Counted from the first letter of the stretch, positions 9,721-20,830 are shown. The stretch is DNA of 22,137 nt from Ophiostoma sp. CBS 140.51 (GCA_029298735.1 JANSLP010000451.1:1-22137), one strand, 5' to 3'. Made by a program: numbers and translations. Notes: generated by a model from the letters alone, not told the origin.

Positions 9721-10099
9721 ATCTCCACCCAGTTTATCCATCCCGTGAGTGAGCTCGACCTGAACCCATAATGAGCCCGGGATGAGGCAATACTAGCCCC
9801 CGGAGACTGGTGAGGCATTGGTGGTCTGTGAGCATTAGCATGGCGTTCGGGAAAAAAGAAAGGAATATGGACTCACGGCGATTGTCGTTGACAGTCAACG
9901 TTTACTTTTGTCTTTGTCTGGCCTGGAGTGTGGCGCGGATATGGAGCATTTACCACTCAGTGTTAGCCTAAAGGGAGGCTTTGCGTTGCTTTTTCTTTTT
10001 CTGTTTTACCATAACTGTTCCCTCTCTTCAAAAGGAGGGTTTGCTGCGTTCATTAGATAAGTCTCTTTTGAACTAGCAAATAAATATAACAATTGTTAT
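9721..10099 (+). terminator. 3' flank of the P-loop gene with a candidate poly(A) signal
   Basis: AATAAA occurs at 10079-10084, about 360 bp after the stop codon, and is followed at once by a perfect 14-bp palindrome ATAACAATTGTTAT (10086-10099). A CTTTTTCTTTTTCTG-type tract precedes it. This is the most plausible 3'-end region of the transcript. The 3' UTR length is plausible for fungi but unproven. Confidence 0.4.
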
Positions 10100-10760
10100 T
10101 TGAAGCCCGCCCGTGCCGCGGCTTGTTAATCTGTGACAACAGAATTACACGTCATCCCACGATCTCTCACAACCTTCCACGATTATCCTGCAACCTCCTG
10201 CGGCTTTCTCCGACCTCCTACCTCCCTCCTGCGACACTCCCCACGACCATCCCACGCTATCTTCATGTTCATATGTTATATACAAACGACTCTGGAACGA
10301 TGTTCATCTTGAGCCCGAGATTCCCCTTGGCACGCTGCACTGACAGTTTGACGGGCATGAGCGGCGGGATGGCTGCAAGGCCGATCATGGGGAAAATGGA
10401 TGCCCAGGATACCCGGGATGCCTCTTCCGGGCATGCCACTTGTCATCTTGCGCCGGGTCTGCGGGTTTGTGGATAATGCTCTGCTGCCTGATGTGTGTTT
10501 TTTCTTCGGCCCGGTATGCTTGTTTTCCCCCATACAGCCTTCCTGTTTTCCGCGCTTACCTCCATCATCTGTTTGCTTGGCCCACGTCTGGACCCAGTTC
10601 CTGACTTGCCGGTTCAAAATTCAGGGCTCTTCAAGGCTCCGTCGACACCCTCTCCACCTTTTCGCCGATTCCAGTCCCGTGTATCCCACATCCATTGCTG
10701 AATGCTCCGCCCGGCCGACATTGATCCATCCGGAGCGACGTTCCTAGCTTCCATGTCTTC
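10100..10760. other. GC-richer stretch without a convincing gene
   Basis: Positions 10150-10260 hold a C-rich, loosely repeating segment (CCACGA/CTCCTGCGAC-like words). Positions 10310-10480 are GC-rich and contain short open frames in several phases on both strands. None has a recognisable protein pattern. This could be decayed coding sequence or structured noncoding DNA. Confidence 0.4.
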
Positions 10761-10960
10761 CTTAGGCTGGTTCTAGTCGTCTTCTATTCGTTCATCTCTG
10801 TTCTATACCTTCTTTTGGCCCCCATATTGACAACGCATACATAGGACGTACGAATCACCGCATGCACAGATGCACATATGGACACATACATCGGAGAACT
10901 CCCCATCTGCACACTCTTTTCCTCATGTCCTTAATGCCGATGTCTGAATCCTTGTTCCAG

Positions 10961-11000
10961 GCGTGTTTTCTCTGCCTGCGTAGCAGGCAGAGATGCACGC
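10961..11000. repeat. Compound hairpin (5 + 11 bp, 3-nt loop)
   Basis: The inner arms TCTCTGCCTGC (10969-10979) and GCAGGCAGAGA (10983-10993) are perfect complements around a GTA loop. The outer arms GCGTG (10961-10965) and CACGC (10996-11000) extend the stem after a small TTT/TG internal loop. This is 16 base pairs within 40 nt in noncoding DNA. Confidence 0.8.
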
Positions 11001-11443
11001 AATTATGCATGATGCAACAAGAAGGCACGAAGCCAAAAGAAGAAGAATTATAAGGTCCAGCCTGGGGGTCATTGACGATACACTCGACACGTACAAGAAG
11101 CATTGGCGTGGGATGATGGGTCCAGATGGAGAGTTTGTGTCTCAATATGGCACAAGTACTATATACTTCTATTGTTGAAGAGGTCCCTGTATATGCGCAC
11201 ACCCCTTGAATGAATGGCATGCAGACGACAGAAGGTGGGTGGGTACGCGGGCTGCCAAGGGACGGCAGACAAAGGAACGCAACACACACATACACGCATC
11301 CACACAGAAACATTATCATCATCATCATCACTGCAGACCCAGTGCAACGGCCCTTCTTTTTGGCTGTCCACTCCTTCTCATCTGGTCTTTTTTCCACATT
11401 TTGCAATGTACAGCTCCGAGTGCATCATCGTGAAGGGAAAGGG

Positions 11444-11477
11444 CCTCTGAGGGCCTTCAGAAGGCCCTTTGGAGAGG
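11444..11477. repeat. Compound hairpin (5 + 8-9 bp)
   Basis: AGGGCCTTC (11450-11458) and GAAGGCCCT (11460-11468) form a nearly loopless perfect inverted repeat; in RNA the loop would be CAG. The outer arms CCTCT (11444-11448) and AGAGG (11473-11477) also pair, across a small asymmetric internal loop. Confidence 0.75.
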
Positions 11478-12282
11478 TGATCGCCCATGCACACTCCCTT
11501 GTGTGGACGTCGTACTGCTTCCTCCTGTCCCAGAGAATGAGTCCTGGCAAACGCGCAGAGTGACAGCCGGTACGACCGGACGGCGTCTCCGGGACACGGA
11601 CAAGGCAGCCAGACAGCCAGGAGACAGCCAGCAAGCATGGTGCGTCTGCAGCATTTACTGCACATGCAAGCCATCGAGGATGGTGCTGTGCAGGGTGGTG
11701 TGGCTTGTTCATCCCCCGGGTTCGGAGGATAAACACAAAAGACAAGAGCGAAGAGCAAATACACAGGACGTCATCTACAAAAGCTGGATGCATGTTGAGG
11801 ACGTTCACGATTATGCAAGAAGCAAATGTCAGGGCAATCAATCGCTGTCGCGATCACTCGTGACGATTTAGAAAAGGCAAAGGATGACACAAGAAAGGCA
11901 GTGATCTTATTTCCTCGACGTGAGAATGAGCGCATACAGATGACTATTCTGAGGCAAAAAGGGTAAACACTGCCGATCACCATTGAAATTACGTCGAGTG
12001 TCGTCATTTCCCCTTCGGCACACTACCACGGACTTCGACGGGACGACGACTTCGGAGCAAAAGGGCCTTCCCAAAACAGGCACAAGAAACCGCCGCTGCA
12101 GTCTTCCCAAATGGATATTCTGCATGGTGATCGCGCTGGTGAGGTTGTGTTGCATCCGTGCTTGCGTGAATGTTCTCCGAAGTATGGTTCACTGGTTTCC
12201 TCACAGCTTCTTCTCTCACGCAACTTTCATATCATATCCTCTGGTTCGCATGTCCTGCAAGGGACTGACTCCACGTCACGGT

Positions 12283-12305
12283 TGTATGTATGTATGTATG
12301 TATGT
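12283..12305. repeat. TGTA/TATG microsatellite
   Basis: About five and a half tandem TGTA units, followed by two TGTT-like units. This is a simple sequence repeat in noncoding DNA. Confidence 0.9.
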
Positions 12306-12382
12306 TTGTTTGTGTATGCCGACATGTACGTATGAGTTGTACAAAAAATGCCCACTATTGTGAAAATCAAATCTGCAACGAA

Positions 12383-12446
12383 AATCTGCAGCGCATGCAT
12401 GGAGGGGGAATGCATGCATCTCTCTGCCTGCAGGTTGTTGCAGATT
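12383..12446. repeat. Nested inverted repeat (8 + 8 bp)
   Basis: The inner arms GCATGCAT (12393-12400) and ATGCATGC (12410-12417) flank a purine loop. The outer arms AATCTGCA (12383-12390) and TGCAGATT (12439-12446) are also perfect complements. The inner asymmetry (2 versus 21 nt) holds a further CCTGCAGG palindrome. Confidence 0.7.
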
Positions 12447-12960
12447 CGTGCATCTGCCTGTCTTGCCTGCATCTCTTCATGCACCATCGCCACGGGAGGC
12501 CTGGCCAAACAGCTCCGCGTCCACTCACACAACAGGCAAAAGAATCCAAAATGCAAAGGCAAAAAGGCAACAAGGGTGTTGGTTTTTTTTGGTATTTTTT
12601 CCCTTTCCTTTCGTGTCTCCCCCCCGTCTGGTAGGGTGATCACAAAGATTCTAGAATGAGGACTGGGGTATTTTGGGATGCACAGATGTGCCGTTGATGC
12701 GTGTTTCGTGGCTCGAACAACAGAATTAGAAACAAAACAAAAAGTCAAACTAAAGTCTTGGTTTTGGCTGGTCATGCCACAAATAAACGACATCGAAATT
12801 TAACAGAACTAAGAGGATGCTATGAACATACACAGATGAACACCTTCCCCCACGCCAGACCCGACTTTGACTACTCGTACCTGCACGTCGCGAAATAAAA
12901 AGACGAGACAGAGAAGGATCACTCGTTCGTTTTCACAAAAGACACAAACTGCGCCGCATA

Positions 12961-15900
12961 AACGTGCATGTCGATGACTCGTCCTGCCTTTTGAATCATC
13001 AAGTCACCCTAGGCATTCAAACGGCGATTATCAAATCACTTTATCATATCTCAGATTCATGTGCATATACCGAGCGAGAACATCATCAACTCATAGTCAC
13101 CATAGCGTTGACTCATTCGATCATCACTGATTCCCTTCGACTTCTTTTTAATATCAGAAGTTTCCAGCTATTCTCACTTCTACCTCACCGCGATATCTGT
13201 ATTCCATCGCTGTTCCTTCTTGTATTCTCTCGTCATCCTTCGCCATACCTCGATCTGTCCCGGTGCCATATCTGTTGGGACGCTCGCATGGCCACATGCC
13301 CATGGTCTAGGTCGATCTTTTTGCCTCTTTACCATCTCGAGCAACTTCCATTTCATGTCGTGTGAGGCGACCCGGCAAACGATGACCGTGTGTGTGGCTT
13401 TCCCAGCTGAATCCCAGGAACACAAATTGAGTGTAAAAAGCACAAGAAGGATTTCTATAAAAATTAAAGATGACCCGGATTCTTAAATGCCGGGTCTGTG
13501 ATGCACTGCACAGCATAAAGGCTTGGAGGATGAAGACGAAAAAAAACAATAGAATGTAAAAAACACAAGAAAGCAGGAATGTATGCACCGTACGACTTCA
13601 ATGCTCGTATTCGTTACTGCTTTATTCAGCTTTTGTTCCTATTCAGCTGCCCTCCTTTCCCGCCTTTTCGCATCACACAAAATGACATGCTGATATACAA
13701 TGATACACTGATACGATGGCACGCCCCTCCTTCGGTTCTCGAGTGTCTTTCTTTTTATGCTGTTTTGGTGTACGTGCATCCACGCACCCTCATTTTTGCT
13801 CCGTGTTCTTGTTTTCGCCACACTTCTCAACCCGTTCCCTCGTTTTGTCTGTATTAATAGGTCGTATTTGACTTTGATCCTTCCTTCCTGTATTCTCCGC
13901 TGGCCGACGTGCCGTGTCATTGTCTCGGTCGTGTGTCGTGCTCAGAAGCACAAGAGTAGAATGCAGCACGGGCTAGAATCGGAGGGGCAGACACAGGAAG
14001 AGGGCTGCAACCACCAGAGACAGTGTGTGTAGATAGTTTGCGGGCGATTTTTCTCGTTGAATTCTGCGAGTGGCCTCTGCTGCAAGAACAGAGTGCATCA
14101 AAGTGCGATGTTACACGCCCCTCCTTCACTGATGTCTCTTTCTCTCTTCTTTTATTTTTATTATTTCTTTTTGTAAATTCGTATTGCGAGTATTGTTCTG
14201 ACTTGTCCCTATTTGTGTCTTTGGTTCGTTTCTCCATTTGGCAGTATCTCGAGATGCTCTTTATCTCAATTTATTGCCGTTGTTCGCTTAAACAAGAGGG
14301 CAAGAGCGGCTGGACCCCACGGCTCCCGTGGTTCATTTGCTCTACAACAAGACGAAGCACGAGGCTCAGCCCTCTCGTGACTATTGCCTTTTCCTCCTCC
14401 CTTTTGGTGGAGCCATATTTTTGCCCGTTTTACTCTAACGAAGACAATGGCGTTACTGCATCGTGGCTTTTGTCTTGGCTCTTGGTCGAGGGAAAGCAGA
14501 GGAGAGAGGGTGGCTGGTTTTTGTTAACGAATGCGAGACAGCGCCACGATCGGAGAATACACAAAAAAAGAAAGTAAAAGGCATGAGATGTGGTCCCATG
14601 CCTTCATGGTCTGACAAGCGTAGTCAACATGACGCAACGATTTTGTTGCAAGGAGGACAAAAAATTGAAAAAGAAGCAATTATCAAGATATACCCTTTGG
14701 TTTGCTTTGCCTATGAATTTCTTGCGCCCAGACTGGAAACACGCGGCAGAGCAGCACAGGGGTGTCGTCGATAGCTCAGTGTCCGTGGGCAGCCACACCC
14801 TGTCGATCCCATACGAGCCGCACACTTCATCATTCCCCTCTTGCTCTCTTTTTTTGAGACACCTCTCTATTCACACAGTATCTTGCGAAGGCCTAGACCA
14901 AACCAGAAGTCTTTGATAGCCTCGGAGAAGAGTTTGACAGGCCTGTTGCATCTCGGCCGGGTGAAGGCATGGCATGGCAGTTGACAGACTTGTTTCTGTT
15001 TCTGTTCCTTGATTTTTGGGTTGTGAGGAAAAGAAAAGGTAAGAGGAGAGAGGGGAAACACTCAGGCCAGACCAGGGGGCAGGTATGCTGACCTGCTCTT
15101 CATGTGGCTACCCGAACAGCTCCGTCTCGATGCCCCCCTCCATCTTCACTTACCCTTGACAATTTCTCCTTATTCTCTCTTCTTCACAATGTGGTCTTGT
15201 GTCGTATCTTGGATGTATGTAGGAGGCAGCCTCCCCCTCTCAGTCCCAAGGTGTCTAATATTCTGGGACTGCCCCAACAGGATTGTGCATTCCATTTGAT
15301 TGCATTTTATGTCTTATTTTATCAAGTCTTATTTCTTCGTCTTTCCTCTTTCGCCAAAGGTAACGCCGGCGTGTGAGGTAAGCTCTTCTTATTGCAAATG
15401 AAGGAGTGAGAACTTCCCTCTCTCACTGTGACTGTATTGTTCTCACCTATGCCCGTGCAATTAGGCTTACCTCCGCTCTTCCCCCATAAATAGACTACGG
15501 TCCGATACGTGGAGGCCGGTCCGTCTGTCCCCTGTTTTGATCCTTTTTATCTCCTCATCTTTCCTCCTCATTTCCCCTGCAACCGCTGTAAACTACAACG
15601 TAAAAAGTAAGAGGCATGTTCAAAGGCACTTCACGAGGCAAAACGGGCAGAATTAACAGAGTCTCATAAGAAAAGAGGAGATGGCAAAGCAAAGTAGAAA
15701 AAGAAATCAGGAAGCATAACGGACGTTGGCGGTCTTGTTTCCGAAATAGGTAGGCAAAGACTTGCTTTCCACATTACATGTCGTACAGAGAATGGAGACT
15801 GCATGGACTTGGTGGACAGCGTTGAATGCGCGGATGGGCATAAGATTGTTTGCCGCTGGAAATAAAGAATGCGAGCAACAGAAGGGTTGTAGCACAGCCA

Positions 15901-16300
15901 AAAGCAGAAACACAAACCGAGGCCGGCGATCAGAAAACGAAGACGAAGCAGAAAAAGAAATGCAAGGGCCATGTGGCCAGGCTGGACTATTGCCATCGCC
16001 ATCAATCGACATCCATCGTCAGTGTGAGTTCTCGCCGGTTGACCCGTTTACGAATGTCGAAAAGCTTGTGTTGCACTCCGTGTCGTCCGCGACGACCGTG
16101 TTCTCGCATCCTGCGGAACATCTCGCATTGCATCTTTCAGCTGTCCAAAGTCATCCAGACCAAGCCATCTTCGTCAGCAGTAAGGCAGGGCAAGACAAGC
16201 AAGTAAAAGTTTGCCCCTCTCGTATATCGTGAACTGCATAATAAGCGGCTTTGCTCCAAGCATGTGCAGTCAGATCTAAACAGTCAGAGGAATCACCGGC
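12961..16300. other. Gene-free segment, mixed CT-rich and AC-rich DNA
   Basis: Short frames occur in all phases, but none shows sustained codon bias or a recognisable family. CT-rich stretches occur at 13150-13270, 13620-13680, 13730-13880 and 14110-14240. A TATA-like CATAAATAG occurs near 15486-15494, followed by a CT-rich stretch. The plus-strand frame at about 16020-16210 looks slightly more protein-like but is short and matches nothing I know. Confidence 0.5.
13472..13496. repeat. Inverted repeat (7 bp, 11-nt loop)
   Basis: GACCCGG (13472-13478) and CCGGGTC (13490-13496) are perfect complements in otherwise AT-richer DNA. Confidence 0.7.
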
Positions 16301-17340
16301 AGGGCCGGGCGATGATGGAGGGCTCGAGGGCCAGACTTGTGAAGAATTGAAGAAAAGGAGAGAAGAAGGAAGAACCTAGAAGGCAATGAAATGCAGGTCC
16401 AAGGAAACAGGAACGAACAGGGACAATCGCTCCATCTCCTCTTCATCTCTCCAGGATTTTGCCCAGGAACAGTGAGCGGCTGAGCATCTCGACAAGGCAA
16501 CAACAAAGCAAACGAGGTTCGCTGCATTTTGTCTTTTTTTTTCTCTCGCGTTGCAGGCTACTGCAGGTCTCATTTTGCCCTCGTTCCTCGTGCTCTCAAT
16601 ACGAAACGGCTTCGCGGCCTCGATCGCACGCCCCCTCCTTTTTGAAGAGGAAAAGGACAAAAAAAGAGAGGAAGACAGGAAAAAGAAAGCAAAATCACCC
16701 CAGATTGACATCGAAAGGCAGTCCAGAAGCTGTGGACTCTGGCTGAATTGCCCGAATTGCATGAATATTGCTCGAGACCTATCGTAGCCGAGCGGCGTTG
16801 CTGTCCGTTGTCTGTCTGCTTTTGTCTCTTTTTGTCTTCTTTGCTTCTTTTGCTCTTCTTTTCTCCTCGCCTGCCTCTGCCACTTTTCATCCTCGCCTTC
16901 GCCTCTGGTATTTTCGAGCCGCCTGTGCAGTTGCGTCCAATATAGCATGCACGCGGACAAGGCCAATCAAGCGAGATGAATGCGATGGCTGTGACAATTG
17001 TGTCTCTTGTTGCCTCTTCTCGCTCTTGTTGTGCCATTCGTTGAAGGCCGAAGAGGGGTGTGCTGTCTTGGTTTCTTCGGCGTGTTCAGTGGTCTTTTGA
17101 CAGCCTGTGACAGACGCCATTGCCATTTTGGTAAGAGCTCTTTGGTAGAACCCTGTCTGAGCCTTGTCTTGTTTCTCGTTCTTCGTGAGCTTTCGCAACC
17201 CGTCAGTGCGTGTCATGCAGACTGGGTGGCGTCACTTTGCAGTGCCTTCACATTTCTTGACCTTGTTGACTTCTTGGCCTTTCCCTTTTGCGCTTCTCGT
17301 TTGCTCTTTCCTCCTCTTTTCGAGTGATGTGAGGAAAGGA
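16301..17340. other. Gene-free segment with purine- and pyrimidine-rich blocks
   Basis: Positions about 16640-16700 are purine-rich and 16810-16880 are CT-rich on the plus strand. No conserved frame is visible. It contains the first copy of the 25-bp repeat shared with 18536-18560. Confidence 0.5.
16667..16691 (+). repeat. 25-bp exact direct repeat, copy 1
   Basis: A purine-rich 25-mer (starts AGAGGAAGACAGG, ends AAGAAAGCA) is identical to 18536-18560. The sequences outside the 25 bp differ. Confidence 0.9.
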
Positions 17341-18180
17341 AGGAGGGGGGAGGGACCCTTTTTCGTCGCCTACTTTTGCCTCGTGCATTAGCTCTAGTTT
17401 GGCTCCATCTTGCAGTTTTAGTGCTTTTTCGTGCCTCTTGCTTGATGTGCTTTCGTTACTTCGTTCGCTCTTTCCCTGTTGTGAAGACTCGTCCAGCCTG
17501 GTATCGCACTTTCCTTGTTTGTACGTTGCACTATTTTATCGATTTTATCTCTTTCCTGTTTTCATCCCTCGCGTCGGTCGTTGATTCCTCCTCTGACTTT
17601 CAATGTTCTTGCCTCATCGTCGTTACTTTTTCCACTAAGATTCTGCATCGCTGTCCTGCACGTCCATTCCCTGCACATTATCCCGCATCTCCTCTTTTTG
17701 TCCTTCGTTTCCCTGCTTAGTCTTCTTTTTGTCTCTCGTTCTCTCTTGCTTCCTCTGCCTCTCTTCAATTCTCTGGGCCTGCAGCCCGACGTTTTGAGCA
17801 GCAGCGTTGCGTTGCTAGCAGCCGAATCCCTCCTGCCTCTTGCCTTTTTCGCTTTCACTCTTTTCTTTCCTCCTCTTTCCTTTCCTTCCCTTTGCTCCTT
17901 CTTGCCTCATTCGGAGTCCCGTCAGAGCCCCATCGTCCATCGTCCATCGTACCTTTCCTCCCTTCCACACCAACATCCACAATGTTTTAGCGCAGGCTGA
18001 TGTTCCTTCCTGCGACGATCGCCCGCTCGACCATCCGCTCTTCACTCCCTTCCCGCCATGGGTCAATTTGCAAAGGGCTCTTTCTTTTTCCCGGGGCAGA
18101 CGTCTGTGCTGTGAGGGCCGTTCTTTCCCTCTTAATCTCTCTCTATCTCTCTCTTTTTCTCTCTAATTCAACCTCACTCC
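17341..18180 (+). other. Long CT-rich tract
   Basis: The plus strand is strongly pyrimidine-rich for about 800 bp, with a (CCATCGT)3 tandem repeat at 17930-17950 and CT microsatellite near 18135-18165. This resembles the promoter or leader of a plus-strand fungal transcript, yet no coding sequence follows within the window. Confidence 0.5.
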
Positions 18181-18535
18181 ACATGGACGGCTGAAGCCAA
18201 AGCCCATACCAGGTCCTCTTTCTTTTTGACTGCCGCCCATGCCTTGCCTTGAATTCCTTCATCCTTTCTCTTCTTCCACCTTGCAGATATGCTCTTGGCA
18301 CATCAAGGTACGAAAATGCCATGCAGGAATCTTGAATTGCGGTCATCAGCTTTGCGTTTAATTCTCAATTGGCATTTAACCCAGCCTGTCACGCTTTTAT
18401 TGACTTGGTGACTTTTATGGGTGCAGTGGTGATTCTCAAGGCTTCTCTTCCTTCTCAGCATATCAAATAAAGCCAACTGCCGCTGTTTCCGCATCGTTCC
18501 GTAGACGAGACGCGGGACAGCCAGTCAAAAAGAAA

Positions 18536-18560
18536 AGAGGAAGACAGGAAAAAGAAAGCA
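18536..18560 (+). repeat. 25-bp exact direct repeat, copy 2
   Basis: Identical to 16667-16691, about 1.87 kb apart and in the same orientation. Confidence 0.9.
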
Positions 18561-19583
18561 CTTGAGCAATCATATTCGTTGCATATTCCTCTCTTGTCAT
18601 CTGCAGTCTGCAACGGTTGGCCGTTATGTGCTTGTTTTTTTCTGCTTGTCGTTTTCTCCTTGTCAGATCTCACTTTTGAGGGTCTGGACTGTGGATTGTG
18701 GACTCTTCAAGAGACGGACTGTGGACTCTTTTGCGGGTTATCTCACTTGCGCGCGCGTCCAACCTTCACAGTCCTTGTCTTCAATCGTCGAACGGCCGCT
18801 TGCTCCATTCTGCAAGCTCCCCTTGTCCTGTCGATCTGCACTTGCTCGAACGAACACGCCGTGTATTTCCTTTTTCTCTCCCTCTTCAGTGATCTGCTGT
18901 CCACTGCAACGCTTGCTCTCTCTTTTCTTTTTCCACGCGTGGTGTCTCAGAAAAGAACAAGACAAAATAGAACAAGGGAGGAAAAAGGCGTCCCCGCAAG
19001 GCAAACGGCTCTCGGTCTCCGCGAATAGCATGGCGATAAGACGTCTTGTGTGAGCTCGGCGGTTTCGATTCTTTCTTGCTTCCTTTTTTCAATCCTTTTT
19101 GTCTGTCCTTTTCTTGATCGTCTCATTTCTGAAGGCGAGCACCCATTGAGCCATCACTCCCATCCACACTTTTCTTTTGCACGGCGATTGGCACCCACAC
19201 TTGCAGCACGCTTTCAGTGCACTGCAACCCTCCCTCTTTCATTTTTGATGGTTTTGATGGCTGAACAAATTAATAAACTACCCTTTCCCCTTTGGTCTTC
19301 TTTGGATTTCACTGTGCATTACTTCTTTCTTTCCCTGGCCTGGTCCGTCGTCCTTTTGCTGGCTGCGTGCAGCATGCAAGTGTCAACTCATGCAAGTAAC
19401 TAGGTTGCATCGGGGATGATGTTTGGGGTTGTGGAGGGTCAGAATCGAGAATGGCCAAGAGAGGCCACGGAGGAGGAAGGGTTGTCAAGACTCGAGACTG
19501 TGTTTGTGCTGTCAATTATCAAGAACAGGAGAAGGGGATGTCTGCTCGCGCAAATTCAAGATTGGCATCTTTTTGTCCTCCCT

Positions 19584-19616
19584 GGCCTGGACCCGACGCT
19601 TTTGCGTCGACAGGCC
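19584..19616. repeat. Compound hairpin (6 + 6 bp, TTTT loop)
   Basis: CGACGC (19594-19599) and GCGTCG (19604-19609) pair around a TTTT loop. The outer arms GGCCTG (19584-19589) and CAGGCC (19611-19616) pair across a 4/1 internal loop. Confidence 0.75.
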
Positions 19617-19720
19617 CTGTGGACGTGGGGGAAAGGATGGTGGACATCCCGTCTGCACTGATCGTCAAACAATCGTTCCTCCTGGGCAGGCATCATCGCC
19701 CCCAGCCTTGTCACTTCACG

Positions 19721-19750
19721 AGAGAGAGAGAGTGTGTGTGTTTGTGTGTG
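19721..19750. repeat. GA / GT dinucleotide microsatellite
   Basis: A run of GA units passes directly into GT units. This is a simple compound microsatellite. Confidence 0.85.
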
Positions 19751-20000
19751 AGGGAGGAAGAAAGCCGAAAAGCGGACGTATGCCGAGAAGCGCATGCGAG
19801 AGGGAGTGCAGATGTTTCAGCTGTTGAGAACGCAGATGTCCTGTGGCGATGATGCTTTTGTGCTTGTGTCTTTGTTTTAAAGCTTCAGGAAGACAAACAA
19901 CTACGGAGTATTGCGCAGAACAACTTTCCGCAAAAGACGCCACCACACGTTTTCCTCCACGTTGACGCATCGCAGTCATACAAGAAATATTTCCCGTACG

Positions 20001-20830
20001 AGTACCTCGTCAAGTGCGCACGACTGGTACTTGTGCGCTCTCTCGAAACATGTTTCTCAGCTTTTGTGGTTTCTGTGTTCTCTTTGCCTTGTCAGTCGTT
20101 GCCTTTCTGACTTTTTCCACTCACTGACTTGCATTGCATGCATGTGCCCCTCCACTCCACGCCTCCATGTACTGCGTGTTTTTTGTCGTCTTCTTCTTCT
20201 CCTCCCCACCACCTCAATCATGGTTTTGTTATTTCTGTCTTTTCTTTTCTCGTTTTTTGTCTTATTTCTGCAGCCCCCTTTCTCAACCTCTCTCTCTCTG
20301 TGTGTGTACCATTGCCCGATGCTAGTGCCACAAAGTCGTGAAGACAGAAAAGATAAGAAAGGGCCATGAAGAAGCACAGACATAAAAATAAAGACAAAGG
20401 GACGGAAATAAAGACACAACAAGAACAAGGCTAACGGGATCGGACCTTGCCCTCTTGCTAAAATCGCGTGTCCAAAACCAACAAAAGTGGACAACAGGCC
20501 AAAATAAAAGGCGCTGGGGGGTTGTTTCTTTTGATAGTGTAAATAGCGAAATCGTCCACCCATCTTTCTACACGCCCCTACCTCTCCATCAACTCTCCCC
20601 CGAAAATATATTATACAATCTGGTGCTGTTCGTGCGCACACCAATTATGCACCAAAACACTTACACGAACAGATTTGAAGAATTTTCGCCTAGCATCTCC
20701 CATCGAATCGAGGAAATTTTTGGAAGAGTTGGCTCGAATTCGATAAAAGAGGGTGATGCGTGACACTTGGCTATGCCTTACGAGGTACGCCGACGGTAGT
20801 AAGCCATGTGGATAGCTATCGACTAATAAA
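20001..20830. other. Gene-free segment
   Basis: CT-rich to about 20310, including a CT/GT microsatellite near 20288-20307, then AC/AT-richer. The 102-codon frame at 20455-20763 shows no recognisable protein and no consistent codon bias. Confidence 0.5.

Larger units (their letters stand above)
10761..12960. other. Gene-free segment with several inverted repeats
   Basis: No protein gene is supported. The segment holds three compound inverted repeats (10961-11000, 11444-11477 and 12383-12446), a CAT-type microsatellite near 11314-11331, a TGTA microsatellite at 12283-12305, and repeated CAGCCAG words near 11607-11635. A 122-codon frame at 11503-11871 is not recognisable. Confidence 0.5.
18181..20000. 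other. Gene-free segment with direct and inverted repeats
   Basis: No convincing gene is present. The segment includes the second 25-bp repeat, a duplicated GGACTGTGGA...CTCTT motif (18686-18707 and 18716-18730), a compound hairpin at 19584-19616 and a GA/GT microsatellite near 19721-19750. A plus-strand frame at 19451-19852 (133 codons) has some C/G third positions but is unrecognisable. Confidence 0.5.

Noticed and set aside
11503..11871. 122-codon plus-strand frame
   Set aside because: No recognisable family, no steady codon bias, and it overlaps other equally long frames.
16020..16210. Slightly protein-like plus-strand frame and short minus-strand frames
   Set aside because: Too short, no family pattern, and stops interrupt any extension; intron boundaries could not be made convincing.
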